A DNA stretch of 64,000 nt, taken from assembly GCA_003024785.1 (NCBI GenBank), contig PUQB01000041.1:160348-224347 (forward strand). The letters are read 5' to 3'. Below, in pieces: positions 40,490 through 52,865 of this stretch. The notes beneath the pieces are model-generated. The model was given only the letters and a program-made list of their open reading frames with translations. It searched no databases and had not been told where the DNA came from. Position 1 is the stretch's first letter. Each line of letters starts with the position of its first letter. Both the position numbers and the translations under genes were made by a program. The DNA comes from Selaginella tamariscina. Lineage: Eukaryota > Streptophyta > Lycopodiopsida > Selaginellales > Selaginellaceae.

Positions 40490-40969
40490 ATTAAGGGTGC
40501 TAAGCCTTAGGAATTTGCTAAAGAGAGGTTAAGGTGAACTTACTACACACTTGGCTAAGGAGTGTTTATGTGAGGGTATATAGGTTGAATAACCTAAGCT
40601 TGGGCTTTTTTTATGCAACACTTTGCATAGTCACGTATGGTGGTTGCATGTTCAAGGTTGTTTAACCTTAGCCTTAGGTATGGAATACTTTATGATGTAT
40701 ACTTATGTTATCATTCACTACTCACCTTAGGTCTGAGATATAGCTTGACCATACAACTATGGATTAGGTTGTTACACTCTCAAGTGAAGGTAATAGATTG
40801 AATGATGCTTTAACCTTTATCATGAGGTATATGTGGGAGCACATGTCTCTATGGTAAAGTTAAGACATGAGCTTGTCTAAGGGCTCTACAAAGATTATTC
40901 TTTAGAGTCATTCTTCAGAACTTAAGTGTTAGAATTTTAACCCAAAGGGTTAACATGTAGTTGCCAAGT
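40490..40969. mobile_element. Long LTR fragments left of G3
   Basis: 40490-40926 matches the middle of the long LTR (plus orientation: GGTGCTAAGCCTTAGG, the AACAACCTAAGC region, then CATGAGCTTGTCTAAGG). 40927-40969 matches the LTR end in reverse (TGTTAGAATTTTAACCC). These are remnants of one or two older insertions next to the G3 LTR start. Confidence 0.6.
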
Positions 40970-41554
40970 TGTCATAGTTTTTACTATGACTCGACCCTTT
41001 ACTTTGGGGTTTAACTGTTGTTACCTACCGAGTTGTGTGGCAAACCCTAGTTGTAGTGAGAAACAGCCCCGCTTAGTGCACTTAAGTGTTTAGGGGTAGT
41101 CCAGCCGGCTGTCACTAGGTACCTCGAGAAACTCTAGGCGAAGGTAGTACTTACCCTTTAGAAAACTCTCCCCCAGTTTGACGTTACAAAAGATAGGTTT
41201 TCCGTTAAAATAGCTTGTCAAAAAGGGTTAGGGCACCCCTAGGGTTGACCTAACCCTAGGGTTGCCCTAACCTTACGCCCTAATACCCCCCCCTAGGGTT
41301 AGGTTTAGGGTTAGGTTAGGACAACCATTTTCTCTAAGGGCTGGCATTTCCGTGCCAGCCCACTTACTCATTTAGGTAAACAGGGGGGGGTCCGTCACAT
41401 AAATAAGGTAAAGTATATGTAGTGAGGCTTCCTGGGTTTAAGAGAGAGCTCGTTAACCTCCTATCGGTGCAAGCTAAGCTTGTGTCGTCAAGGTGCAACC
41501 CTCCATTGTGCCGCCCAAACTTCCACATGACAGGGGTACAACCCACCCTAGGGT

Positions 41555-42118
41555 TGTCACAACCCGATGCAGGATACAGGTTTCCGGATACAGGATACAT
41601 GATGCAGGATGCAGGATATAGGATACGGGTTACAGGATATGCCTGCAGGATATTCCTACAGGATATACCTATAGGATATTCCTATAGGATATGCCTAGAG
41701 GATATGCTACAGGATATGCCTAGAGGATAAGGGACACTATTCTTAGCTCATGACTAGATTAGCTTGGAGTTGTGAGCATAAAAGCTCCGACCTAATTGTT
41801 GTACAATCAGTTACTATCAACACCAGTTATTCTACGATTATTCTTGTTCCTTGTTCTTGTCTTGTTCTTGTCTTACTCTTTGCCTCCTGCTCCTGTCTTG
41901 CTCTTGGATCCTGTCTAGTTCCTATCTTGTTCTTGGATCCTATCCTGCGCTTTCCTGTCTTGTTCCCGGATCCTATCCTGATCCTGTCCTGCTCCTGAAT
42001 CCGTCCTGTTCCTGTTCCTGTTCCTAGTTCCTGTCCTGCTCTCGGTCTTGTTCCTGAGTCAAGCCTTCCTGTTCCCGGAATCCTACTCGCTTCCTGGTTC
42101 CTGGATCGTGGCTTGACA
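41555..42118 (+). repeat. G2 left LTR
   Basis: TGTCACAACCCGATGCAGG...GGCTTGACA. Upper part is a degenerate array of ACAGGATA/CAGGATAT words (41565-41730); the lower part is TCCTG/CTTGTTC-rich (41840-42110), largely complementary to it. A TATA-like CATAAAAGC lies at about 41777. Confidence 0.9.
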
Positions 42119-45100
42119 GTTTGATAGTAACTCCTTTCATAACTCTTTGTTTCCTAGCTACTTTTTTTTCCTTGATTCTTTTCCTTCGTTTTTCTCCTTT
42201 CTTTCTTTCTAAGATCATGGCTGATTTTGAGCACTTTCAACGCGAGCACCAAATGTTGCTTCATGAGCTGGCCACTTTGCGCCAAGTGGTCACCGATTGC
42301 AAGGCTCCACCCATGCGGCACATGCAGCTGCTGATGCATCCTCCAAGGCTGCTGCGCAGGCTCTCTCTCAGGCATCGGTGGTTCCTTCTTCATCGAACTT
42401 TTCTCCGGAGCCGAAGATCAGCATGCCAGAGAAGTTCAGTGGCAACCGTGCCGATTTCCAAGGTTTCCTGAATCAGATCCGGCTCTTGATCCGCATGCAA
42501 CCACGCCGCTACTCGACGGATGCACAAAAGGTTGGCCTTTTGGCATCCTTACTAAGTGGATCTCCACGAGCTTGGGTTGCTCCCTTGCTGGAGCGTGACG
42601 ACCCATTGATGGAAGACTTTGAAGGTTTCGTGGCTGCCTTTGAAGCCTGCTTTGGAGATCCTGATAAGTACCGTTCTGCATGCACAAGTTACGGAGGCTC
42701 ACACAAGGATCCAGACCAGCTTCCGTTTATGCATCCGAATTCCAGCAATTGTGCACGAACATTCCATGGGACGAGACTGCATTGATCGAACACTTTCCGT
42801 TTTGGGCTGAGGGATGATGAAGGACCTTCTCCTTACGTTACCGGATGCTCAAACGTTAGCGGAGATCATGCAACAGGCCGTTCGCTGCGACAACCGTTTG
42901 TTCGAGCGCCGTCAGGAAAAATTCCGTCAGCAGTTCCTGCCAACCAATCCTGTAGCCGTAGCACATGTTCCTACGACACCTTCTGGAGCAGTTCCTATGG
43001 AGGTTAACAATCCAAGCGTGGCCCACTTTCAACTGCTGAGAAGCAACGTCGTCGGGGTGAGAACCTATGCTTGTATTGTGGTGCAGCAGGACACAAGGTG
43101 GCGGAATGTCCTAATAAAGCCAGAAGTTCAAGACGCGTGAAGCCGAAGCTGAAGTTCAGTCGGAAAACTTCAATGTCCACTTCGTCTAGGAGCCGCGAAG
43201 TTGGACGTAGGTGCAGGCTCCATTGGTGCTGCTCATACCATTCCATCACTCAAGTTTCCTGTACACATTCGCCTCAATAACGAGAGCTCAAGGAGTTTGC
43301 CCTGTTAGACACTGGTGCAAATGCATGTTTCATGGATGACACTTTTGCAGCTCAGCATGGCATTCCGGTGGTGAAGTTGAAGCGTGCAGTTCCTGTAGAG
43401 GTGGCCGATGGTCGTTTGATTGCTTCTGGCGCAGTTACCCACGCTACCACACCTCTCTCTTGCAGTCATGGTGCATTCAACTGTTCGATTTCCTTCAACT
43501 TGATCAAGACTCGGTCGACTCCCATCATTTTTGGCATGCCATGGTTCGTTGTTGCAAATCCGCAGATCGACTGGAGGTCTAGGACGCTCACGTTTTCCTC
43601 TCCAGCAGCCAGGATCAATCCTGTACCTTCCTGCGTGCAGGATACATCCTTGGTGTCTGAGGCAGTACAAGCTACAGGATTGACCGTGCCTGTTCCTGTA
43701 CCAGTGTTGAAGACTCCTCCTCGACAGGATTCACCTCATGTCAGTTCCTCAGCACATCCGCAGGTTCTCTCCACTCCTGTAAGTTTGCGGATTCCTGTAC
43801 AGGGTTCTTCCAATCCTGTATCAGTGTCGAAGGTTCCTCCTCAACAGGATCCACCTCCTGTTGGTTCGTCAGCACACTCACAGGCTTCCTCACTCCTGTG
43901 CAACCACGGACTTCTGTACAGGATTCTTCCAATCCTGTACACTCGTCAACATCCACACAGGTTTCTCCCAATCCTGCCTCTTTTGTTACTCTGCCTCTGT
44001 TCCACCCCCAAGATCCTTCCTCTTTTTCAGTCACAGCTCCCTCCTTCCTCTCCGAGTTCTTACCACTACCATGCATGAACTTACCACTGATCCTGCTCCT
44101 TTCCACCTTTTTGCCTTTCAAGTAACTCCTACGTCCTCTTCTACCTTTCCTGTGTCTGACTCTCCTGTTTTTCAATCTCCTTCGCCTACTCTTCTCCTTC
44201 TCCTCCTTCTTCTACCATCCAAGTACCACGACTTTAAGGACGTTTTTGACAAGCACAAGGCTACAGTTCTTCCTGTTCACAGGTCCTACGACTGTCCTAT
44301 TGATCTTGCAGAAGGAAAGACTCCACCGTTCGGACCGATTTACGCATTGTCACCCACAGAGTTGGAGGTTCTTCGCCAGTACATCGAGGACAACTTGGCA
44401 TCCGGCTTCATTCGTCACTCAAAGTCCCCTGCAGGAGCGCCATCTTCTTTGTCAAGAAGAAGGATGGGAGCTTACGTTTGGTTGTGGACTACAGGGGTTT
44501 GAATCAAGCTACCATTCGGAATCGGTACCCGTTGCCATTGATCCCGGAACTTCTCGATCGGCTGCGAGGAGCAAAGGTGTTCACGAAGATCGACTTACGA
44601 GGGGCCTACAACCTTGTACGGATTCGTCCCGGCGATGAGTGGAAGACTGCCTTTCGTACAAGGTATGGACACTTCGAGTACACGGTGATGCCTTTCGGCC
44701 TTACCAATGCCCCAGCCGTGTTCCAACACATGGTGAACGACATCTTTCGTGACTTCTTGGACCAGTTTGTGGTGATCTACCTCGACGACATTTTGATTTT
44801 CTCCAAGGACCAGGCGGCACATGACAAGCATGTACGGTTGGTTCTACAGCGGCTTCGTGAGCATGGCTGTATGCGAAGTTGGAGAAGTGTTTTTTCGATA
44901 GGGATTCTGTGGAGTTCTTGGGCTACATCGTCTCTCCTGCTGGCGTTTCCATGGACATGCACAAGGTGAAGACCATCGTGGAGTGGGAGAGGCCCAAGTC
45001 TGTACGAGATGTACAATGTTTCCTTGGCTTTGCAAACTTCTACAGGCGATTCATACAGGACTTCTCCAAGCGTGTACTTCCACTCACGGAACTCACCAAG

Positions 45101-47188
45101 CGCACAGAGGTTTTCTCTTGGTCCGACAAGGCGGAACATGCATTCACAACACTCAAGGACACCTTCACGACAGCTCCGATTTTAGCACATCCTGATCCTT
45201 CTCGTCCTTTCTTCGTTGAAGCAGATGCCTCGGATTTTGCAGTAGGATCCGTCCTATCGCAAGTTGGAGAGGACAAGTTGCTTCATCCTGTAGCTTTTCA
45301 CTCTCGTAAGTTCCTGTCGGCGGAGATCAATTACGAGATTCATGACAAGGAACTCAAGGCCATTGTGGATTCGTTTGAGGAGTGGCGGCATTTCCTGGAA
45401 GGTGCTGCACATCCTGTACAAGTTCTTACGGATCACAAGAACCTGGAGTACTTTCAAACGGCTCGAGTTCTCAGTCGGCGACAGGCTAGGTGGGCGGAGT
45501 TCCTATCACGTTTTGACTTCGTCATCGTCTACAGGCCCGGTTTTCGGAATGGCAAGGCGGACGCATTGTCTAGGCGCTCTTACCTTGCACCAAGCCCGGG
45601 CGATCCTGCATTTGACTGTCAAAGGCAAGTGTTGTTGGGTCCTGATCGATTCCGGCTTGCGGCACTGCAGGTTCATCAGGCTCCAGCAAATTCAACACTC
45701 CTACAGGACGTCCGTTCGCAGTTGGCTACAGACGACTTGGCAAAGAATGTGTTCTCACACATTCATCCTGACGTTGCAAGTTCCTCTTCCTCCAGTTCCC
45801 GTCCAGACTACAACCTGTTCACCATACAGGATGGACTCCTGTACCGGGAAGGTCTCCTGTACGTTCCTGTTGGTGTTTGCAGGACTCGTGTGGTACAGGA
45901 TTGTCATGATACCCCGGCTACAGGACATTTTGGTGTGGCCAAGACAGTTGAGTTGGTGACTCGCAACTATTGGTGGCCTGGGTTGCGAGGTTTTGTGGAA
46001 AGGTTTGTACGGAGTTGTGACACCTGCAACAGGTCGAAGATGCCTCGTCATGCACCTCTGGTCTTCTTCGTCCTCTTCCTGTTCCTTCTGCTCCTTGGAG
46101 ATCCATTTCTATGGATTTCCTCACAGATCTTCCTCCTTCTCGTGGATTCGATGCAGTTCTTGTGGTGGTTGACCGTTTCACCAAGCAGGCTCATTTCCTA
46201 CCCTGCAACAAGACAGCTACAGGTCAGACAACTGCCGAGTTGGTGATCCGTGAGGTGTTCCGACATCATGGTCTTCCTGAGAGCATTGTTTCCGATCGAG
46301 GTCCACAATTCATGTCCAAGTTTTGGCGAGAGCTTCTTCGGAGTCTACAGGTTAAAGCGGATCTTTCTTCAGGATATCACCCGCAAACTGATGGGCAGTC
46401 AGAACGCACAATTCAGACCTTGGAGCAATATCTTCGTTGCTTCATCAGTTACCAACAGGATAATTGGTTGGACCTTCTTCCTATGGCGGAGTTTGCCTAC
46501 AACAACTCCATTCACGCATCTACAGGCCAGACACCTTTCTTTGCTCTTACAGGCCACCATCCACGTTTTGACTTTGCTCTCCTGCTTCTCCTTCTTCCGC
46601 TCCTGCAGTACAGGATCGTCTCCAGCATCTTCGTCAGGTACAGGATGATCTCCAGGTTCATCTTCAGCAGGCACAGGAACGGTACAAGCATCATGCTGAT
46701 GCTCACCGTCAGCCGGCACCTGCATACAAGATTGGTGATCTCGTGTGGCTTCTTCGTCGACACATTCGCACCAACAGGCCTTCTTCTAAGTTGGATTTTC
46801 AACGATTGGGCCCTTACAGGATCGTGGCGGAGGTAAATCCTGTAGCTTTCCGACTCGAGTTACCATCCACGGTGAAACTTCATCCTGTGTTTCACACCTC
46901 CTTGTTGGAGCCGTATCATCCTTCTTCTCTTCCTGGTCGTGCTTCTTCTCCTCCCGTGGTCATTGCTGGTGAACCTGAGTACGAAGTTGCAGCCATCCTT
47001 GATTCTCGTCTTCATCGCCGCCAACTTCAATACTTGGTGGATTGGAAAGGTTATTTGCCTACCGATCGCACTTGGGAACCTGCATCCAACTTACTCCATG
47101 CTTCTTCCAAAGTTGCTGCCTTCCATCGGCATTATCCTGCTAAACCAGGTCCTAAGACTCGTGGAACTCGTCCTTAGGGAGGAGGTGC

Positions 47189-47763
47189 TGTCACAACCCG
47201 ATACAGGATACAGGTTCCGGATACAGGATACAGGATGCAGGATTTCGGATACAGGATACGGGTTACAGGATATGCCTGCAGGATATTCCTACAGGATATA
47301 CCTATAGGATATTCCTATAGGATATGCCTATAGGATATGCTACAGGATATGCCTAGAGGATAAGGGACACTATTCTTAGCTCATGACTAGATTAGACTCA
47401 TGACTAGATTAGCTTGGAGTTGTGAGCATAAAAGCTCCGACCTAATTGTTGTACAATCAGTTACTATCAACACCAGTCATTCTACGATTATTTCTTGTTC
47501 TTGTTCTTGTCTTGTTCTTGTCTTACTCTTTGCCTCCTGCTCCTGTCTTGCTCTTGGATCCTGTCTAGTTCCTATCTTGTTCTGGATCCTATCCTGCGCT
47601 TTCCTGTCTTTCCCGGATCCTATCCTGATCCTGTCCTGCTCCTAGATCCGTCCTGTTCCTTTCCTGTTCCTAGTTCTGTCCTGCTCTCGGTCCTGTTCCT
47701 GAGTCAAGCCTTCCTGTTCCCGGAATCCTACTCGCTTCCTGGTTCCTGGATCGTGGCTTGACA
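47189..47763 (+). repeat. G2 right LTR
   Basis: Near-identical partner of 41555-42118, with a short duplicated ACTAGATTAG segment near 47385-47410 and a few small length differences. A CA-terminated end is followed by AGGGT. Confidence 0.9.
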
Positions 47764-50700
47764 AGGGTTAGACTATCCTTATCGTTGGCAGGATCTTGCC
47801 TTTGAGATAGGGGCACGTCACTTCCAAGGAGTTAGTCAGATTCCTTGGTCTGAAAACCTGCCCGCAAGCTCAAAGACATTGCCCGAGTTCACGTTCCGCA
47901 AAACTAGTGGTTGAGGCCTTGCTCCGGCCGCCTCAACCACGCCAAGCTAGGAACGACACCTAAAGCTCGGCTAGTCCGTGTATCCTGATTCACAAGGTGA
48001 GTCTCGTTTGTGGACTTAGTCAGCTAGGGGTTTGACTTCCTAAGGCTTGGGTTCCTAATATGGGTTACTTTACCAGGTTCCGTGGGGTTTCCAAGAGAGG
48101 GGATTCCAGGGTTGGCACCTGGCAAGCCGCCTTTGTGGCACCAGGTAAAAACTCTGACAATTGGTATCGGAGCAAGTTCTCTGCGGTCAGTAGGACTGCC
48201 TTAAGTCGTAGGGTGTTTCAATGTTTAGATAACTCTAAATTCTTGTTATACTCTATTGCTTTCGGTTGACATGTCTGTATTCTGCGCAGAGAGTTTGATC
48301 ATGTGAGTTGTCAAACTTCGGAGAACACTTGCTTAGTGAGTCGGCGTGAGATTCTAGGTATGTCCGAAAGTCTTATGCTAGTTTAAGCTGATGTGTGTGG
48401 GTGTACAACCTGTGCAGGGTGTTTCCAAGTTCACATTAGGAATATTCCAAGCATATTCTCCGAGTGTTGACACTAGGGTTCAATACGATGAGCAAGAGAA
48501 AGCAACCAGAGCCTGAGGCAGAGAGGGCTGTCGCAGAGGCTCAAAATGAGGAGATGGATGAGGTTGATCCAGGTCGACCCCCTAGAGTTAGACAACGACC
48601 TGGTTGGCGAGAAATAATGATGGATGCTCTAAACGAACTCGAGGGGATGTTTTGGGGTTGAACGATCGAATCGATAATGTTTGCCGTTCGGATTCCGACG
48701 AATACTGCAGTGCCAGATGTTCCACAACAAGACACACAGAAAAAGAAGAAGAAGCATGACTCAGAGTTAGGTTCCTCTGAATCAGATTCTTCGACGGAAG
48801 TAGGTGGTGGAGGTTCCAGTAAATTCAAACCGGTAAAGCCTTCGAATTTCATGGGTTCAAAAGATTACAAGGTTTTGGATGACTGGTTGTATGATATAGA
48901 AAGCTATTTCGAGGCTGCTTCCGTGAGAAAGACAGAAAAGGTTGCATGTGCTAAGCAGTTTCTTAAAGAAGAAGCTAAGACTTGGTGGCGAATTGTTGAA
49001 GGTGAACATGGATACCGAAACAGCTAGAAGCACATGAAAAAGGAGATCAAAAAGCAGTATATGCCAGATGATCTCGATTTGCGATTGCGTGCTGACCTGG
49101 CACTTTGTCAACAGGAGTTCGGGGAAGTCCAATGAACCACGTTTATCGATTCGAAAGTGTACGGCGATTGGTGCCAAATATGAGTGATGATGAAGCTCGA
49201 AGTTGCTTCATGGCTAGCTTGAATAAGAAGACGCAAAGAGAAATCTTAAGGTACAAGCCAACAAGCTATCGGGAATGTCAAGAGGCAGCTCAAAAGGTTG
49301 CTTATGGCATGTCGTTAAAAGACTTGTACAAAGGGGAGGAAGCAAAACCTAAACCAAGGAAGTTTCCTCCAAAGTCTGGGTTTAGAAGGTTTGATAGGCG
49401 ACCAGACCAATCGCCATCAATTCGAAGTGCAAGTCCCTTTGTCAGCAGTTCCAAGTTTTCGGACACATCAAGACCCACCAGATTTCGGAAACCATTGGCG
49501 TTACCACCTCCTCAGCAGGCCAAAGGATTGGCTCCAAAGTCTTCTCCCCCGCGTTCCACAAGCGGGGTTATGAAATGTTATAATTGTAACAAGCCTGGTC
49601 ATTTTGCTAAAGAGTGTCAGGCACCCTCACAACAATCAAGACATTTCATGGCGATGGTAAAAGAGGAAGTTGCTGAACTAGAAACGCTTGAAGATCCGGA
49701 AGATGAATCAGAAGAGGTAATGTTGTGCCAGACACAACCTGCCTTATTCGCTATTCAAGACAAAACTGACCCTTTGCTATATTTGACAGGAAGGATACGA
49801 GGGGACCGAGTCCAAATGATGATCGATACTGGAGCAACATACAACTTCATATCGACAAGTCTAGCTCGTCGATTGAATTTGGATGTAATAAAGATGTGTG
49901 AAATAAAGATTAATTTTGGCAAAGGTTCTCAAAATACTAATAATATAGCAAGGGCAGTTCCTGTCCAAATCAAAGAATGGAAGGCTAAGCTAGACTTAGT
50001 TGTCTTGAATATGACGGGGTTCGACTTTGTTTTGGGTATGGAATGGTTCCATAAACATGTAATCGAAATGAGGGGTTCTGGAGACAATCGGATCACGCTT
50101 GCAGCAGATAAAGAGGACATTAAAAAGATCACGCTCAAAATGGAAACGCTAACTGATAAGGATTGGAATCCTATGTTCCTTACCTTAACTCAGTTGCGTA
50201 AGGCAGTTAGACATCAAGAACGTGTGTTTCTTGCAATGGTTTTGGATACTGGTGAAGTCAAAATAGGAGATGGTCAAGAATCTGTTCCTAAGCCTATTTT
50301 GAAAGTCTTGAACATGTTTAAGGATGTGTTGCCAGAAGACTTGCTGCCTGAGTTACCTCCACATCGAGTTGTGGACCACAGGATAGAGATTTTGCCAGGT
50401 TCGTCTCCACCGGCAAGAGCCCCATATCGATTGAATCCTCAAGAGTTAGTAGAATTGAAGAGACAGCTGACAGAATTGATTGGTCAAGGACACATTCGAC
50501 CTAGTCGATCGCCATATGGTGCACCTATCTTGTTTGTAATGAAAAAAGATGGTACGATGCGAATGTGTGTGGACTATCGAGCGCTGAACGCGATAACTAT
50601 AAAAAATAAGTATCCTCTTCCACGAGTGGACGACTTATTTAATAGGCTATCGAAAGCAAAGTATTTTTCAAGAATAAACTTGAGATCGGGTACCATTAGA

Positions 50701-51625
50701 TTCGGGTAGCAGAGAATGACATTGAGAAGACCGCTTTTCGAACGCGTTATGGATCGTTTGAGTTTCTAGTCTTATCATTCGGGTTGTGCAATGCTCTAGC
50801 AACTTTTTGCACAATGATGGATGATGTGTTTAGAGACTATCTAGACGAGTTCATAGTGGTGTATATTGATGACATTCTGATTTTCAGTTCGACAATTGAG
50901 GAACATGTGGAACACTTAGAAAAAGTGTTTCAGAGATTGAGAGAGAACAATTGTATGCTAAAGAAAGCAAGTGTGCATTTGGTCAAACCAAGATAGATTT
51001 TTTGGGACACTTGATCTCAGGTGGGGAGGTTGCCATGGACCCAAAGAAAATTCAAGCTATTACCGAGTGGATGACTTTAAAAGATGTGCATGAAGTTAGA
51101 TCATTTCTTGGTCTAACAGGGTATTACCGAAGATTCATAAAGGGTTACTCGGAAATAGCAGCCCATTGACAGATCTTACGAAAAACATTCCATGGCATTG
51201 GACTCCAGAGTGCCAACGTGCGTTCGTCAAACTCAAAGAGGCTATTTCTTCTGAGCCAGTTTTGCAGTTGCCCATCTTTGAAGATCCCTTTGAAGTAGAA
51301 TGTGACGCTTCCGACTTTGCAATTGGTGGTGTATTGCAACAGAAAGGACATCCAATGTCCTTTTTCTCGAAGAAGTTAGATGCAGCACAAACTCGATGGC
51401 CTACTCACGAAAAGGAGATGTATGCTATTGTTGCTTCCTTGGAGTATTGGCGTCATTATCTTCCAAGTCATGGTACTGTGGTTTGGACAGATAGTGTAAC
51501 TCTAAGGTATTTTGAAATGCAGCCGAAGCTATCGCCGAAGTATGCTAGATGGCAACAGAAGTTGGCACGATTTCAGCATGAAATCAAACATAAAGCGGGA
51601 AAGGACAATGTGGTAGCTGACAAAC

Positions 51626-52865
51626 CCTTAAGGGTTTGAGTCCCTAGACCTAGGACTTACCTAATGAGGACACAAGTGTTCTGCTAAGTAAACTCCTTAA
51701 GGCTAGGTTTTAAGTACAAGACCTTGTGAGTGCCTTAGCAAAAACGCTCGTGCTAATGAGCTTAGGTTGTTCAACCCCTGGATCCAAGGAGAACACCCCC
51801 TAACCAAATGTGCCAAAAGCACACTTAGTTACGAGACCTAACCTTCCTTGAGCCGATGCCAAGGCTTAGCACCCTGATATAAGCACAAGTATGCCTGCTT
51901 ATTAGAATATCTATTAACCCCATGAGACAACCCGAAAAGGTGTGGCTTAAGAGTTGTACTATGTATCATCTAGCCTAGTGCCACATCTTCATGTGACACT
52001 GTTTTTCAGACATAGGCTATCATGCCATAGCTCTTAAATTCAAGAGTTGTACCAGGTGTCACGAATGTGGCTTTCAAATGTCAACTTTAGAACTTGTTAT
52101 CCCTTAGGAATTCAGTAAAGAAACCCTATTAGCCAAGATCCATGCCCATAACTGGACAAGAACACGAATATGCCCTGCTTAGTTGGAGGCTGAAGACAAG
52201 CCTTAACTTGGAACATGTAGTCCGATAAGACCTTCTCATGCATGGATTCGCTAATGTTAAGGGTAATCTACCCTGAATGTGGGACAAACCCTTATTGTTT
52301 GAAAGTTAAGGCAGCACAACAGAGGGTTGTGCCTTGACGGCACAAGCTAAAGCTTGCACTGATAAAAGAATAACAAGCTTTGTCAGGAAACCCATGAACT
52401 CTCCTTTACTTTATTTATGTAATAGAGCCCCCCATCCCTCTTTTCTTATATGTGTAAGTGGGCTAGCACGGAATTAGTTAGTCCCTTAGTTAACGAGATG
52501 AGCTTTACTCTTACCCCTAAACCCCCTACCCGAGGGTAGGGATTTTAGGACGCTAGAGGGCAACCTTAGGGTTAAGGTCAACCCTAGGGGTGTCCCTAAC
52601 CCTATTTAACATGTTGAACTCATATGAACTTAACCAAAAACCTAACTGGAACGTCAAAATCGAGAGTGGGTTTTATATAAGGTAAGTTTTAACTTTGTTT
52701 AGAGTTTTCTGTAAATACTTAATGACACCCAATCAGACCATCATCAAATACCCAAGTGCATTAAGCGGGCCTTTTTCTACTACATCTAAGGTCCATCAAC
52801 ATAATACAGTAAGTAACAACAGTCAAAGTTCAAAGTAAAGAGGAGTCATATTAAAAACTATGACA
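51626..52865 (-). mobile_element. Long LTR fragment L6
   Basis: About 1.24 kb in reverse orientation, from a CCCTTAAGGGTTTGAG boundary with G3 to the family end AAAAACTATGACA. Colinear with L2 from about 17590 onward. Diverged by many substitutions; the distal part of the LTR is not present at the G3 boundary. Confidence 0.75.

Larger units (their letters stand above)
41555..47763 (+). mobile_element. Ty3/gypsy chromodomain element (chromovirus) G2, near full length
   Basis: LTRs 41555-42118 and 47189-47763, with target duplication AGGGT on both sides (41550-41554, 47764-47768). Parts in order: leader with start of gag (about 42217), zinc knuckle (CLYCGAAGHKVAECP, about 43065), protease (DTGANACFMDD, about 43310), a Pro/Ser-rich spacer, reverse transcriptase (44220-44970; [11 protein letters not shown] at about 44780), RNase H (about 45200-45560), integrase (HFGVAKTVELV near 45930; SDRGPQFMSKF near 46290), chromodomain (QYLVDWKGYLPTDRTWEPA, about 47030-47090). 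The two LTRs look almost identical, so insertion is recent. Broken, with roughly half a dozen or more breaks. Inserted in the G3 5' LTR. Confidence 0.92.
40970..51625 (+). mobile_element. Ty3/gypsy element G3 (5' LTR split by G2)
   Basis: 5' LTR is 40970-41554 plus 47769-48159, interrupted by G2. It starts TGTCATAGT in a hairpin and ends CTCTGACA. A primer-binding site resembling the initiator-Met tRNA type (TTGGTATCGGAGC) begins at 48161. Parts: gag from about 48488, CCHC knuckle ([14 protein letters not shown]) at about 49576-49620, protease ([10 protein letters not shown]) near 49830, reverse transcriptase ([10 protein letters not shown] near 50610; YIDDILIFS near 50862), RNase H (from about 51270). 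No integrase or own 3' LTR is recognised before the inverted LTR fragment at 51626. Broken, a handful of breaks. Older than G2, since G2 lies in its LTR. Confidence 0.85.

Noticed and set aside
41565-41730. CRISPR-like array of short repeats
   Set aside because: The ACAGGATA words are irregular, have no constant repeat length or unique spacers, and lie inside an LTR of a plant retroelement.
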